A stretch of 64,000 bases of DNA from JACPRB01 sp964468745 (GCA_964468745.1 CAYXVY010000140.1:1-64000); one strand, 5' to 3'. Shown: positions 17,306-25,586, numbered from the stretch's first letter. Made by a program: numbers and translations. The notes: generated by a model from the sequence alone, not told the origin.

Positions 17306-17748
17306 GAGGGCGTGCCCGTGGATTCCCCGCCGGTCGGGGTGATCGGGCCCGCCGAAGCGCCGTCGAGCTGCTTACGCAGCGTCGTCACCTCCCGGCGAAG
17401 GTCGTCGTTGCAGGCGGCCAGCTCCCGGACTGCCTCGAGGAGGTTGAGGTTGACGCGGCGCTGATCGCGGAAGAGCAGTTCGAAAAGCCTGAGGAACCAG
17501 CCGCGGAGCACGCCGCTGCGGTTGAACGGAAACCGGTTCAGCTGGCGCGGCAGCTCGGTGCGAACACGCGCGCCATGCTCCGCCTGCGCAAGCAGGCCGA
17601 GGATCCGCCAGCGATCCGCGGGCAGCCGCAGCACGGCGGAGGAGGCGCCCGACGGCAGGTCTGCCTCGACGCGATGCGCCCGGGTCGCGTCCCGGATCGC
17701 CGACATCAGGTCCTCGACATCCCGTTGGTTGCCGGCAAGGCCGTTCAT
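17302..17748 (-). CDS. Hypothetical protein with C-terminal coiled coil
   Basis: 148 aa, family not recognised. The middle has RFPFNRSGVLRGWFLRLFEL followed by a predicted coiled coil (NLNLLEAVRELAACNDDLRR, EVTTLRKQL) and a Thr/Pro-rich tail. Proteins of this shape occur beside glycosyltransferases and methyltransferases in polysaccharide loci, where the helix may tether a partner enzyme; that is inference only. Its stop overlaps the start of the GT2-GT4 gene by 2 bp (GTGA), so they form one operon. A TATAAG hexamer lies about 27 nt upstream of the ATG. Confidence 0.55.
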   Translation of the reverse strand: MNGLAGNQRDVEDLMSAIRDATRAHRVEADLPSGASSAVLRLPADRWRILGLLAQAEHGARVRTELPRQLNRFPFNRSGVLRGWFLRLFELLFRDQRRVNLNLLEAVRELAACNDDLRREVTTLRKQLDGASAGPITPTGGESTGTPS

Positions 17749-17899
17749 GGCGGAGATCTCGTGAAAAGAGGAACGCCTTATATCCGATCGCGCGCGCAGC
17801 TTCCAGCGGCGCCGGTTCCGCGCCCGTCACTGGGCGACACGGCGAACCCGGGGCGATTGCGCAACGGTGGCACGGGAACAAGGCGGCTTGCGAACGTGT

Positions 17900-17905
17900 T
17901 ATAAT
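17900..17905 (+). promoter_or_regulatory. -10 box (TATAAT) of the small gene at 17912, leaderless
   Basis: A perfect TATAAT ends 6 nt before ATG 17912. No clear -35 at 17 bp. Confidence 0.55.
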
Positions 17906-17911
17906 GCGCTC

Positions 17912-18112
17912 ATGGCCGGACAGTGGAAAGAGCGCATGGAGCGCATGGGCCGCGCGAACGAAGAGGCGCGCTTGGAGTACCTTCGATCGCTGACCCCTGA
18001 AGCGGCTGCGCGGGTGCTCGAAGGCATCCTTGCGCATCCCATCGCGCCGCCGCGTCCGCGCGCCGATCATCCGGTTTCTCTCTCCCGCCGCATGCGCTCA
18101 CGGCACGCTTGA
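17912..18112 (+). CDS. Small hypothetical protein (66 aa)
   Basis: MAGQWKERMERMGRANEEAR begins a short, charged, helical protein with no membrane segment; the C-terminal 20 residues are basic and Pro-rich. The ATG at 17912 is supported by a TATAAT box 6 nt upstream; an open frame extends back to 17867 but would include the promoter. No family is recognised. It is divergent from the coiled-coil protein gene and is followed by a dispersed repeat. Confidence 0.5.
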   Translation: MAGQWKERMERMGRANEEARLEYLRSLTPEAAARVLEGILAHPIAPPRPRADHPVSLSRRMRSRHA

Positions 18113-18156
18113 GGTGGCAGGGCAACCTTCGACGGGCGTAAGAGCGCCCCACAATG

Positions 18157-18245
18157 TTCTCTCTGTTTCCTCGGCTTCCTCGGTGTTTATCCCCGTCTCG
18201 TGTGGAGCGACCGAGATGCATCGGTCTTCCTGAGATCCCCTTGGC
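18157..18245. repeat. CTCGGT-family dispersed intergenic repeat, copy 1
   Basis: 18157-18192 holds the motif CCTCGGCTTCCTCGGTGTT, also found near 22386, 44221 and, reversed, at 43982 and 44095. It is followed by a CTTGGCGTTCTTGGCGG string (about 18230-18246). The 214-bp gap between the small gene and cysNC contains no other feature I can support. Confidence 0.55.
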
Positions 18246-18326
18246 GTTCTTGGCGGCCCATCCCGAAGGTGCGTTGCCGGGTTGCGTCTCTGCGTCAATC
18301 GCCTCCACGGCGATCCGCGCTGCGCC

Positions 18327-20228
18327 CTACGTGGCCTGCTCCGCCTCCAGCCGCCGGAAGTGCGCCATGATCTGCGCGACGCACGCATCCACGTCCGCCT
18401 TGTCCGTGCGCACGACGAGATCAGCCTTCTCCGGCGCCTCGTATGGCGCGTCGATCCCCGTCACCGACTTCACCTGCCCAGCCCGCGCCTTCTTGTAGAT
18501 CCCCTTCGGATCGCGCTCCTCACAGACCGCGAGCGGGCAGTCGACGAACACCTCGACGAACTCCCCCTGCCGCAGCCCGCCCCGCACGCGGTCGCGGTCC
18601 GCCTTCATCGGCGAAATTAGTGCGACAAGCACGATGAGGCCGGAGTCGCCGAACAGCTTCGCCACCTCGCCCACGCGACGCACGTTCTCCGCCCTGTCTT
18701 CCTCGCTGAACCCGAGGTTCGCATTGAGGCCGTGCCGCAGATTGTCTCCGTCGAGCAGGTACGTCTGGTATCCCGCGTCGAACAGCCGCCGCTCCAGCGC
18801 GACGGCGAGCGTGGACTTCCCCGACCCCGAGAGACCCGTGAACCAGAGGACGCGCCCATGATGGCCGGTGCGCCGCGCGCGCTCGTCCCGCGAGACCTGG
18901 CCCGACACGAACGAGATGTTATGGCTCTTGACGCCCGACAACTCCGAGCGCAGGTCCTTCGTCGCGGCCGTCGAGATGATCCCTCCCCCCTCGATCCGCG
19001 CCCCCGCGTGCAGCACGAAACGGCCGAGCTGCGGCACCCCGCCGAAGTCGTCGATCGCGATCGGCCGCTGCGTCTCGATCGTGACCTCCGCGATCTGGTT
19101 GCGCGCCACCGACTGCGCCTCGACGGCACCGAGCGTCGCAACGTCCACCACCTGGTGGATCTTCACGACGCGGCAGATGACTTCCTGCGACGTGATCTTC
19201 AGCAGGTACTCCTTGCCGGGCATGAGGTCCTGTTTCCCCAGCCAGAACAGGCGCGCGTCGAATCGGTCCGCCTCGACCGGCGCGTTCTCGAGATGCGACG
19301 CGATCTGCCCGCGCTCGACGAAGAGCTGCGCGTCGAGCGTGATCCCGACCGAGTCGCCCGCGTGCGCCTCCGTCACCGGCGGCGCGCTCCAGCGCTCGAT
19401 CGTCTTGACGAAGCCGGTCTTGTTCCACGGCGAGAACACGAGCTGATCCCCGACGCGAAGCGTGCCGGACTCGATGCGGCCGGCGAAGATGCGCGTCGTT
19501 TCGTTCTGGCGGTAGACGTCCTGGATCGGGAAGCGCAGCGGGCCGTCGGTGATGGGGACGCGCGACTTGAAGCCGTGCATCGCCTCGGCCACCGTCGGGC
19601 CGGTGTACCACGGCATGTCCGTCGCGCGCGCGACGACGTTCGCGCCCGCCTTCGCGGAGATCGGAATGAACACCGATTTGCCCGCACCGGTTGCCTTCAG
19701 GTAGGCCCCGTATTCCTTCTCGATGTCGCGGAAGGTCTGCTCCGACCACCCGACGAGATCCATCTTGTTGACGAGCACGGCGACCTGGTGGAGCCCGAGC
19801 AGGCGCAGCAGCAGCGCGTGACGGCGCGACTGCTCGCGGATCCCCTCGCGCGCGTCGACGAGGACGAGCGCGGCGTCGGCCGTCGAAGCCCCCGTGATCA
19901 TGTTCTTCAGGAATTCTTCGTGCCCGGGCGCGTCGATGATGACGAACGGGCGTCCGTTGACGTGCATCCAGACGTGCGCGGCGTCGATCGTGATCCCCTG
20001 GTCGCGCTCGGCCTGCAGCGCGTCGAGGGCGAACGCGAACTCGAATTCGAGACCGCGCTTCTCGGAGATCTTCCGGATCTGTTCGAGCTTCCCTTCCGGG
20101 AGCGAACCGGTGTCGTGCATGAGCCGGCCGACGAACGTCGACTTGCCGTGGTCGACATGGCCGAGCATCACCACGCGGACCGGTGCGGTCGTGGGGGTGA
20201 CGGCCTTTTCTTTGGTAGTCACGGGCAT
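18327..20228 (-). CDS. cysNC: Bifunctional sulfate adenylyltransferase subunit 1 / adenylylsulfate kinase
   Basis: Makes APS with CysD (GTP-driven) and then phosphorylates it to PAPS. The 633-aa protein has the CysN GTPase domain first: G1 GHVDHGKST (residues 24-32), DAPGHEEF, NKMDL, and the beta-barrel domains after it. The C-terminal APS kinase domain (from about residue 450) has P-loop GLSGSGKST and the family's DGDNLRHGLNANLGF block. It lies downstream of cysD in the same direction, with 273 bp of repeat element between them. No PAPS reductase or sulfite reductase is in the window, so the likely role here is sulfonation of a glycan (inference) and not cysteine synthesis. Confidence 0.94.
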   Translation of the reverse strand: MPVTTKEKAVTPTTAPVRVVMLGHVDHGKSTFVGRLMHDTGSLPEGKLEQIRKISEKRGLEFEFAFALDALQAERDQGITIDAAHVWMHVNGRPFVIIDAPGHEEFLKNMITGASTADAALVLVDAREGIREQSRRHALLLRLLGLHQVAVLVNKMDLVGWSEQTFRDIEKEYGAYLKATGAGKSVFIPISAKAGANVVARATDMPWYTGPTVAEAMHGFKSRVPITDGPLRFPIQDVYRQNETTRIFAGRIESGTLRVGDQLVFSPWNKTGFVKTIERWSAPPVTEAHAGDSVGITLDAQLFVERGQIASHLENAPVEADRFDARLFWLGKQDLMPGKEYLLKITSQEVICRVVKIHQVVDVATLGAVEAQSVARNQIAEVTIETQRPIAIDDFGGVPQLGRFVLHAGARIEGGGIISTAATKDLRSELSGVKSHNISFVSGQVSRDERARRTGHHGRVLWFTGLSGSGKSTLAVALERRLFDAGYQTYLLDGDNLRHGLNANLGFSEEDRAENVRRVGEVAKLFGDSGLIVLVALISPMKADRDRVRGGLRQGEFVEVFVDCPLAVCEERDPKGIYKKARAGQVKSVTGIDAPYEAPEKADLVVRTDKADVDACVAQIMAHFRRLEAEQAT

Positions 20229-20235
20229 GATTCTT

Positions 20236-20485
20236 CCCGAAGACCGCGGAGCTCGCGGAGTTGCCGCAGAGTCGCTTGGGGCGCGGAGAGCTTCCTTCGA
20301 GTCCGCCGGCCCGCGCGCAGCGCGGGCGCGGTCAGGCAGATGCCGGATCCGGAACGCTCGGCCCCTCTTCGCGAGCGTTCCGGATCCGGCATCTGCCTGA
20401 CTGCTCGTGCGGGCAAAGCCCGCACGCCGGCGGACCTCTGCGCCCCGAACCCCTCTGCGGTTCCTCCGCGCGCTCTGCGGTTTGT
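20236..20485. repeat. Cruciform dispersed element, copy 1
   Basis: The core is a perfect 30-bp inverted repeat (20331-20360 with 20372-20401, 11-nt loop). On each side is a smaller GC hairpin (about 20311-20327 and 20408-20426), and an outer pair GTCCGCCGGC (20301-20310) / GCCGGCGGAC (20426-20435) closes the structure. Flanks carry GGGGCGCGGAGAGC and CTCTGCGG words. The same architecture recurs at 41540-41800 with opposite flank orientation. It separates cysD from cysNC. Confidence 0.8.
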
Positions 20486-20501
20486 CTTCATCTTCTGCGG
20501 G

Positions 20502-21311
20502 TTACATGTATCCGGAGGTGCGAAGACGCTCGAACGCGTCCTCCGATTCCTGGTCCTGTGCTCGGCCCGATCTCTCGCTCGTCTTCGTGCGCCGCAGCTC
20601 CTCGACGATCTCCGCGACGCTCGTGGCGGTGGACTCGATCATGCCGGTGCACGGCGCGCATCCGAGGCTGCGGTAGCGGCGTCCGTCCTTCGCGTAGTAG
20701 AGGTCGATGATCGGGATCGACTCGCGCTGGATGTACTCCCACACGTTGAGTTCGGTCCAGTGGAGCAGCGGATGAATGCGTATGTGCGTGCCGGCCGGGA
20801 ATTCGGTCTGGTACTGGTCCCAGAATTCCGGGGGCGCGTCGCCGAAGTTCCACGTGAGGTTCTTGTCGCGCGGCGAGAAGTAGCGCTCCTTCGCGCGCGT
20901 GCTCTCCTCGTCGCGGCGGATGCCGAGGAGCAGGCCGTGATACCCCTTGAGTTCGAGGACCTGCTTGAGGCCCTCCGTCTTGAGCGAGGAGCAGCAGACG
21001 ACGCGGCCGAGGGTGTGGTTCATCCCGCCGGCGAGGGCGGCGACGTTCTTGCCGACCACGAGGTCGAGCCCCAGCTCCTTCGCGACGCGGTCGCGGTACT
21101 CGATCATCGACGGGATTTTGTAGGTCGTGTCGACGTGGATGACGGGGAACGGGACGGCGCCGAAGAATGCCTTGCGGATGAGCCAGAGCAGGACGGTCGA
21201 ATCCTTGCCGATCGACCAGAGGCACCCGAGGTTTTTCAGCTTCGCGCGCGCCTCGCGGATGATGTAGACGCTCTGCGCTTCGAGGGCGTCCAAGGGGTCG
21301 CGGTGAGCCAT
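20502..21311 (-). CDS. cysD: Sulfate adenylyltransferase subunit 2
   Basis: CysD adenylylates sulfate to APS together with the GTPase CysN. The 269-aa product has the PAPS-reductase-like/ATP-PPase fold: LWSIGKDSTVLLWLIRKAFF (the SGGKDS-like PP loop, here SIGKDS, about residues 35-42), VIHVDTTYKI, GYHGLLLGIRRDEESTRAKE, and WTELNVWEYIQRESIPI. The start ATG 21311 lies 11 nt after a TATAAT box with a TTGAGA -35. Together with cysNC it gives PAPS for the sulfotransferases at 9292 and 31927. The C-terminus (SEDAFERLRTSGYM) is typical for CysD. Confidence 0.94.
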   Translation of the reverse strand: MAHRDPLDALEAQSVYIIREARAKLKNLGCLWSIGKDSTVLLWLIRKAFFGAVPFPVIHVDTTYKIPSMIEYRDRVAKELGLDLVVGKNVAALAGGMNHTLGRVVCCSSLKTEGLKQVLELKGYHGLLLGIRRDEESTRAKERYFSPRDKNLTWNFGDAPPEFWDQYQTEFPAGTHIRIHPLLHWTELNVWEYIQRESIPIIDLYYAKDGRRYRSLGCAPCTGMIESTATSVAEIVEELRRTKTSERSGRAQDQESEDAFERLRTSGYM

Positions 21312-21322
21312 AAGAGGGGCAG

Positions 21323-21351
21323 ATTATAGGGGCAGGCGCGCGCGGTCTCAA
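21323..21351 (-). promoter_or_regulatory. cysD promoter
   Basis: TTGAGA (21351-21346), 17-bp spacer, perfect TATAAT (21328-21323), 11 nt to the ATG. Expected leader only a few bases. Confidence 0.7.
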
Positions 21352-21430
21352 TGGCTGCGCGCGCGTGGGACGTGTGAGGTTGGAGCTTTGAAGGGCGGAA
21401 CGCGGAACGGTGACCCACCCTTCCAACGAC

Positions 21431-21862
21431 CTACTCGCCGCGCCACGCGAGTTCGGTGATGCGATCCGCGTTCAGAATGCGCACGTCGAATCGATCGAAC
21501 ACGTCCGCCCTGCCCAGGAGCAGGGGCGCTTGATCCGTCTGCGCCCACCCGATGTCCGCGTAGAAGCGATGGCGCCCGATCTTGAACTCGGCTCGACGCT
21601 TCACAACCCAGATCCAGCCGCCGATGCCCCCGGCTCGGAATACCCTGTCATGGGATTCCTTGCGAAATCCGAGCAGCTCGCCCACGCTCTTTGGAACCAG
21701 CGTGAAGTCCGATCCGGAGTCTACGAGCATCACGTGGGGCAACCAGTTGTTGCGCTGCGAGCGGATAAACACCATCGCCGAGGGACGATGGATCGGTCCA
21801 TAAAGCTCCGACGTCCCGATCATGTAGGGAAATCGGATGGGCGGCCGCGTTGCCGAGTTCAT
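21431..21862 (-). CDS. Clan AA (retropepsin-like) aspartic protease
   Basis: A 143-aa single-lobe aspartic protease-like protein. The catalytic motif is VMLVDSGSDFTLVPKSV (D48-S-G, about residues 44-60) and the second conserved element LLGRADVFDRFDVRI (about 115-129) corresponds to the ILGxxxL region of retropepsins. Single-lobe enzymes act as dimers. It follows a DUF5678-like small gene after 6 bp, an arrangement I know from other bacteria, suggesting a two-gene unit. Substrate unknown. It is probably cytoplasmic, since no signal peptide is visible. Confidence 0.75.
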   Translation of the reverse strand: MNSATRPPIRFPYMIGTSELYGPIHRPSAMVFIRSQRNNWLPHVMLVDSGSDFTLVPKSVGELLGFRKESHDRVFRAGGIGGWIWVVKRRAEFKIGRHRFYADIGWAQTDQAPLLLGRADVFDRFDVRILNADRITELAWRGE

Positions 21863-21868
21863 TTCCGC

Positions 21869-22081
21869 CTAGACGATCAGGATGTCCTCGGTCGGCACCT
21901 TCAACAGGACCGGCTGGCGGCGCGGATGCCGCTTACGCGCTCGCTCGACGACCGTGCGCGCATTCTTTCCGGACGCCGCAACGCGGCAGTCGACGATGGC
22001 GACGTACAACCCCCGATATCGACTGAGGTCCGTACGCGACAGCCACTCCATCGTCGGGTCCATTTTTCTCGCGGCTCCCAT
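21869..22081 (-). CDS. DUF5678-like small protein
   Basis: A 70-aa protein with the pattern RYRGLYVAIVDCRVAASGKN, AxTVVERARKRHPRRQPVLL and a C-terminal VPTEDILIV, which resembles DUF5678 domains. ATG 22081 is supported by a TAGAAT -10 ending 7 nt upstream; the longer frame to 22174 reads through that promoter. It is the first gene of a pair with the aspartic protease (6-bp gap). Function unknown; a role as partner or regulator of the protease is inference from the pairing. Confidence 0.65.
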   Translation of the reverse strand: MGAARKMDPTMEWLSRTDLSRYRGLYVAIVDCRVAASGKNARTVVERARKRHPRRQPVLLKVPTEDILIV

Positions 22082-22088
22082 CGGCGTT

Positions 22089-22094
22089 ATTCTA
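22089..22094 (-). promoter_or_regulatory. -10 box (TAGAAT) for the DUF5678/protease pair
   Basis: TAGAAT on the minus strand (22094-22089) ends 7 nt before the ATG at 22081. No obvious -35. Confidence 0.45.
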
Positions 22095-22140
22095 CTGCGC
22101 CGCTTTATGGCGGGGTAGCGGATTCCATTCGGGGTAAGGA

Positions 22141-22802
22141 ACGGTGATCCGCACCTTCCACCTTCCAACCTCAAACCTCAAACTCCTGCCCCAGTCCCCA
22201 CCCCGCCTCCGCTCCGCGCCCCACGTCACTCCGCGCTTCCTTGGCGCGCTCCGCGTTTTCTTCGGGAAGTCCCGGGATGAAGTCACCCGCGGGGTATCCG
22301 TTCGCCGCAGACCTTCCGGATTCAACGCAGAGGTCGCTGAAGGATTTGGATGGGGGCGAAGTTTTTCCTCCACCATTCCAATGTCCTCTCGGTTACCTCG
22401 GCTGCCTCGGTGTTGTCGGAGGGGTGGGGCAGCAGGCGGAAACCTCGTGGATGACACTGGGCAATCCGAGCAAACAGAGAAGCCCATCCATGCGAGGGCG
22501 TTCCCTGCTCCTCCCCTGCGCGCTCCGCGCTTTCTTCGGATAGTCCCGGGATGAAGTCGCACGCGGAGTATCAATCCGCCTCAGAATGACCCGCACCTTC
22601 CAACTTCCAACTTCCAACTTCAAACCTCAAACGCCTCCCCCACTCCCCATCCCGCCTCCGCTCCGCGCCCCCAGCCACTCTTGTCCTCCTCAGCGGGCTC
22701 CGCGTTTTCTTCGGATAGTCCCAGGATGAAGTCGCACGCGGGGTATCCGTTCGCCTCAGAATGACCCACACCTTCCAACTTCCAACTTCCAACCTCAAAC
22801 CT
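22141..22802. repeat. Tandem array of degenerate intergenic repeat units
   Basis: No gene is seen in 22082-22816. The stretch holds at least three related units (about 22141-22310, 22495-22582 and 22582-22802). Each has the core CTCCGCG(T/C)TTTCTTCGG, then AGTCCC(G/A)GGATGAAGTC and a CGCGGGGTATC-like end. Blocks of TTCCAACTTCCAAC/CCTCAAAC (22155-22190, 22591-22632, 22770-22802) separate them. A CTCGGT-family repeat (22386-22417) is embedded. Confidence 0.7.
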
Positions 22803-22808
22803 TAGACT
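22803..22808 (+). promoter_or_regulatory. -10 box (TAGACT) of the ABC permease gene
   Basis: TAGACT ends 8 nt before ATG 22817, at the edge of the repeat array. Confidence 0.45.
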
Positions 22809-22816
22809 CGTCCCCC

Positions 22817-23572
22817 ATGCCCTCCTGGTTCGAGCTCCTGCGCGCGCTCGTCGCGAAGGACTTCAAGGTCCGCTACAAGAGCACGGCGCTGGGGTTCGTG
22901 TGGTCGATCGCGAACCCGGTCATGTTCGGCCTGACGTTCTACGTGGTCTTCGAGAACGTCTTCCGCGGCGGGCAGAAGAACTTCCTCGTCTTCCTGCTCG
23001 CGGGGATGTTCCCGTGGCAGTGGTTTGCGAGCACCGTGGGCGGCGCGCCCGGCACGTTCGTCGGCAACGCGGGCCTGATCAAGAAGGTCCGGTTCCCGTG
23101 GATGCTGCTCCCGACGGCGGCCCTTGTCAGCAACCTCCTGCACTTCCTGCTGGCGCTGGCGGTGGCCGTCCCGCTCCTCGGGATGAAGGGGATCTGGCCG
23201 ACACCGGTCTGGCTGATCGGCATTCCGGCCCTGCTCCTCATCCAGGGGGCGCTGACACTGGGAGTCGCGCTGCTGATCGCATCGATCAACGTCATCTTCC
23301 GCGACCTCGAGTACATCACGCAGATCGTGCTGCAGTTGGTATTCTTCCTCACGCCGATCTTCTACTCGGCAACGGCGCTGCCGGAGGGGACGCGGTCGAT
23401 CCTGCGCTGGAATCCGATGTGCTACGTGATTCCGGCGTGGCAGGAGCTGGTGCTGGAGGGCCGCATGCCCTGGCAGACGGCGGGGATCGGCGCGGCGATC
23501 GCGGCGGCGACGTTGCTGATCGGCTACGGAGTCTATCGACGGATGGAGTGGCGGCTGGCGGAGTCGCTATAG
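22817..23572 (+). CDS. wzm: Polysaccharide ABC exporter permease (Wzm type)
   Basis: A 251-aa ABC-2 permease with six predicted membrane helices. It begins ELLRALVAKDFKVRYKSTAL, the cytoplasmic amphipathic start typical of Wzm/TagG proteins, and has FFLTPIFYSATALPEGTRSI before the fifth helix, then RWNPMCYVIPAWQELVLEGR. It should form the membrane channel that exports a lipid-linked glycan across the inner membrane, with the ATPase encoded 137 bp downstream. The ATG is preceded by a TAGACT box. The two genes are separated by repeat-like sequence, unusual for this normally tight pair. Confidence 0.88.
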   Translation: MPSWFELLRALVAKDFKVRYKSTALGFVWSIANPVMFGLTFYVVFENVFRGGQKNFLVFLLAGMFPWQWFASTVGGAPGTFVGNAGLIKKVRFPWMLLPTAALVSNLLHFLLALAVAVPLLGMKGIWPTPVWLIGIPALLLIQGALTLGVALLIASINVIFRDLEYITQIVLQLVFFLTPIFYSATALPEGTRSILRWNPMCYVIPAWQELVLEGRMPWQTAGIGAAIAAATLLIGYGVYRRMEWRLAESL

Positions 23573-23611
23573 AGACACATGGGTTTTCTAACGCAGAGAT
23601 CGCTGATTTGT

Positions 23612-23639
23612 TTTGAGAGCCGGAGAGGCCCATCTCAAA
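23612..23639. repeat. Small hairpin and repeat-like sequence between wzm and wzt
   Basis: TTTGAGA (23612-23618) pairs with TCTCAAA (23633-23639). The surrounding gap (23573-23709) has CGCAGAG / CTGCGGTCTCTCC words like those in other intergenic repeats of the window. No ORF. Confidence 0.45.
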
Positions 23640-23709
23640 GAGTTAGTCTGCGGTCTCTCCTTGTCCTCTTCTGCGCCCTCGGCGTTATTCGGGAAGATTG
23701 GGCGCGATC

Positions 23710-24471
23710 ATGAGTATCACGGCTGACCCCGCGGTTGAATTCCACGACGTCGTCAAACGCTTCCACCGCGTCCACGCCCCGATGGGATTGAAGTACGCGA
23801 TGCTGCATCCCGCGGAGTTCGTCCGCGTGTGGCGCTCGGCCCCGACCTTCACGGCGCTCGACGGGGTGTCCTTCACGGTGAAGCGCGGAGAGTCGCTGGG
23901 GATCTGCGGCCGAAACGGCAGCGGGAAGAGCACGACGATGACGTTGATGGCGGGCGTAATGCGTCCGACGAGCGGCCGCGTGGTCGTGCGCGGGAGGATC
24001 GCGCCGCTGCTGGCGCTCGGCGCCGGTTTTCATCCGGACTTGAGCGGGTCGGACAACATCACGCTGAACGGGCTGCTCCTCGGCCTGTCCCGGCGGGAGA
24101 TCGCGGAGCGTCGCGAGGCGATCATCGAGTTCGCCGGGCTGCGCGAGTTCATCAACGAGCCGATGCGCACATACTCCTCCGGCATGTTCATGAGGCTGGG
24201 GTTCGCGGTGGCGGCGCATACCGATCCCGAGGTCCTGCTGGTGGACGAGCTGTTGTCGGTCGGCGACTTCGAGTTCCAGGCGAAGTGCAAGGCGAAGATG
24301 CACGAGTTCCGGAAGTCCGGCGTCACGATCGTCTTCGTGAGTCACACGGTGGCGGAGATGGAAGCGATGTGCGATCGCGCGATCTGGCTCGACGGCGGGA
24401 AGGCGCGCATGGACGGCACGCCGGTCGAGGTGGACAAGGCTTATCGCGGCGCGCTGGGGGCGGCGTCGTAG
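23710..24471 (+). CDS. wzt: Polysaccharide ABC exporter ATP-binding protein (Wzt type, no C-terminal glycan-binding domain)
   Basis: A 253-aa ABC ATPase: Walker A GRNGSGKST (about residues 65-73), Q-loop region, signature YSSGMFMRLGF, Walker B VLLVDELLSVGD, H-loop VSHTV. The insertion HAPMGLKYAMLHPAEFVRVW near residues 20-40 is typical of O-antigen/teichoic acid exporters. It ends after the ATPase domain, so it lacks the extra carbohydrate-binding domain found in Wzt proteins that recognise a capped chain; export may thus be coupled differently. Start ATG 23710 is preferred to TTG 23698. The 3' end overlaps the convergent GT2 gene by 31 bp. Confidence 0.9.
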   Translation: MSITADPAVEFHDVVKRFHRVHAPMGLKYAMLHPAEFVRVWRSAPTFTALDGVSFTVKRGESLGICGRNGSGKSTTMTLMAGVMRPTSGRVVVRGRIAPLLALGAGFHPDLSGSDNITLNGLLLGLSRREIAERREAIIEFAGLREFINEPMRTYSSGMFMRLGFAVAAHTDPEVLLVDELLSVGDFEFQAKCKAKMHEFRKSGVTIVFVSHTVAEMEAMCDRAIWLDGGKARMDGTPVEVDKAYRGALGAAS

Positions 24472-25493
24472 AGCCGCCGAAGATCGACCCCCTTGCGGCG
24501 CAGCGAGAGCGGCCCTTCGAGGTCGCGGTGCAGGTACGAGCAGACGACCCCCGCGGCGGCGACAGCCAAGCGCACGGCGGAGGCCGGCGTGTGGAAGACG
24601 CCGAGGAACGAGCGACGAGCGTCGGCCCAGCGGCGCTGGACGAGCAGGTGTCGGCCGATCGTGAGGCGCACGGCCGCCCAGTAGCGGTCCCAGCGATGGG
24701 CGACGAGAGCGGGGTCGGGCTTGGGTTCGGGGAGGACGTCGTGGTGACGGCGCGCGAAGTCGACGGCAAAGCGGGCGTCGGCGCGGAGCATCGACTCAAG
24801 TTCGTCGGACGAGTTCGCTCCCGCGGGGTGTCGCCGCCAGAAGCCAAGCACTTCCGGGACGAAGTGGAATTTCCCGTGGAGGGCGAGCGTGAGGCAGGTC
24901 GCGTAGTCGACGGCGTGGCCGTCGTCCACGGACTGCAGGCCGCCGATGGCCTCGAGGGCGGAGCGCCGGATGAGGGTCGCGGGGGGATAGGTGAAGACCC
25001 CTTCGTCGGCGGAGAGCATGACGTGCGCGGCCGAGCCGACGGGATTGTTCGATAGGATGCCGCCTGATCCCCGAGCCAGGAGCTGCGCGGTCGGGGTGGT
25101 CGCGTCGATCAGGGCGCCCGCGACGTCGACATGCTGGGTGATGCCGTAGGCGAGGACGACGGCCGGGTCGCGAAGGGGCGGGAGGAGCGATTCGAGGAAG
25201 TTGGGGGCCCAGTAGTCGTCCCCTTCGAGGAGGGCGATGAAGGGGCCGCGGGCATTTTCGAGGGCGCGGGCGTAGGTGTCCTTGAGGGCGTGTCGGCCCT
25301 GGCGGGGCTGGCAGATGATCTGGATGCGGGGGTCGCGGCGTGCGGCGATGAGTTCGACGGTGCGGTCCGTCGAGCCGTCATCGACAACGATCATGTGCCA
25401 GTCCTGGACGGTCTGGTTGAGGACGGAGTCGAGCATGCGGTCGATGAACCGCTCGTGGTTGCAGGTCGGGGTGAGGATGGAGATCAGCGGCAT
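24441..25493 (-). CDS. GT2 family glycosyltransferase
   Basis: A 350-aa GT-A glycosyltransferase. The nucleotide-binding start is ISILTPTCNHERFIDRMLDS, then VVDDGSTDRTVEL (about residues 37-49) and the metal-binding LLEGDDYWAPNFLES (D92-D93). The last 100 residues are helical and basic and may form the membrane-proximal part. It is probably cytoplasmic, adding one sugar to a lipid-linked glycan. Its gene is convergent with wzt and divergent from the next tandem GT2 gene, with 93 bp between their starts. Donor and linkage cannot be told. Confidence 0.85.
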   Translation of the reverse strand: MPLISILTPTCNHERFIDRMLDSVLNQTVQDWHMIVVDDGSTDRTVELIAARRDPRIQIICQPRQGRHALKDTYARALENARGPFIALLEGDDYWAPNFLESLLPPLRDPAVVLAYGITQHVDVAGALIDATTPTAQLLARGSGGILSNNPVGSAAHVMLSADEGVFTYPPATLIRRSALEAIGGLQSVDDGHAVDYATCLTLALHGKFHFVPEVLGFWRRHPAGANSSDELESMLRADARFAVDFARRHHDVLPEPKPDPALVAHRWDRYWAAVRLTIGRHLLVQRRWADARRSFLGVFHTPASAVRLAVAAAGVVCSYLHRDLEGPLSLRRKGVDLRRLYDAAPSAPR

Positions 25494-25586
25494 GCGAACT
25501 TATTGTTACGATTTGCGGGCGGTTGGGACACGGAATATTTCGGTCGCGCGACGGGGTCAGATCGAGACAGCCGGGATCGTGCATGA

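Noticed and set aside
20331..20401. Rho-independent terminator or riboswitch after cysD
   Set aside because: The stem is 30 bp and perfect, without a T-run, and the same element occurs between unrelated genes at 41.6 kb, so it is a dispersed element.
18732..21329. 865-residue plus-strand open frame
   Set aside because: Antisense to cysNC and cysD and running through the cruciform element; only R/D/H-rich sequence.
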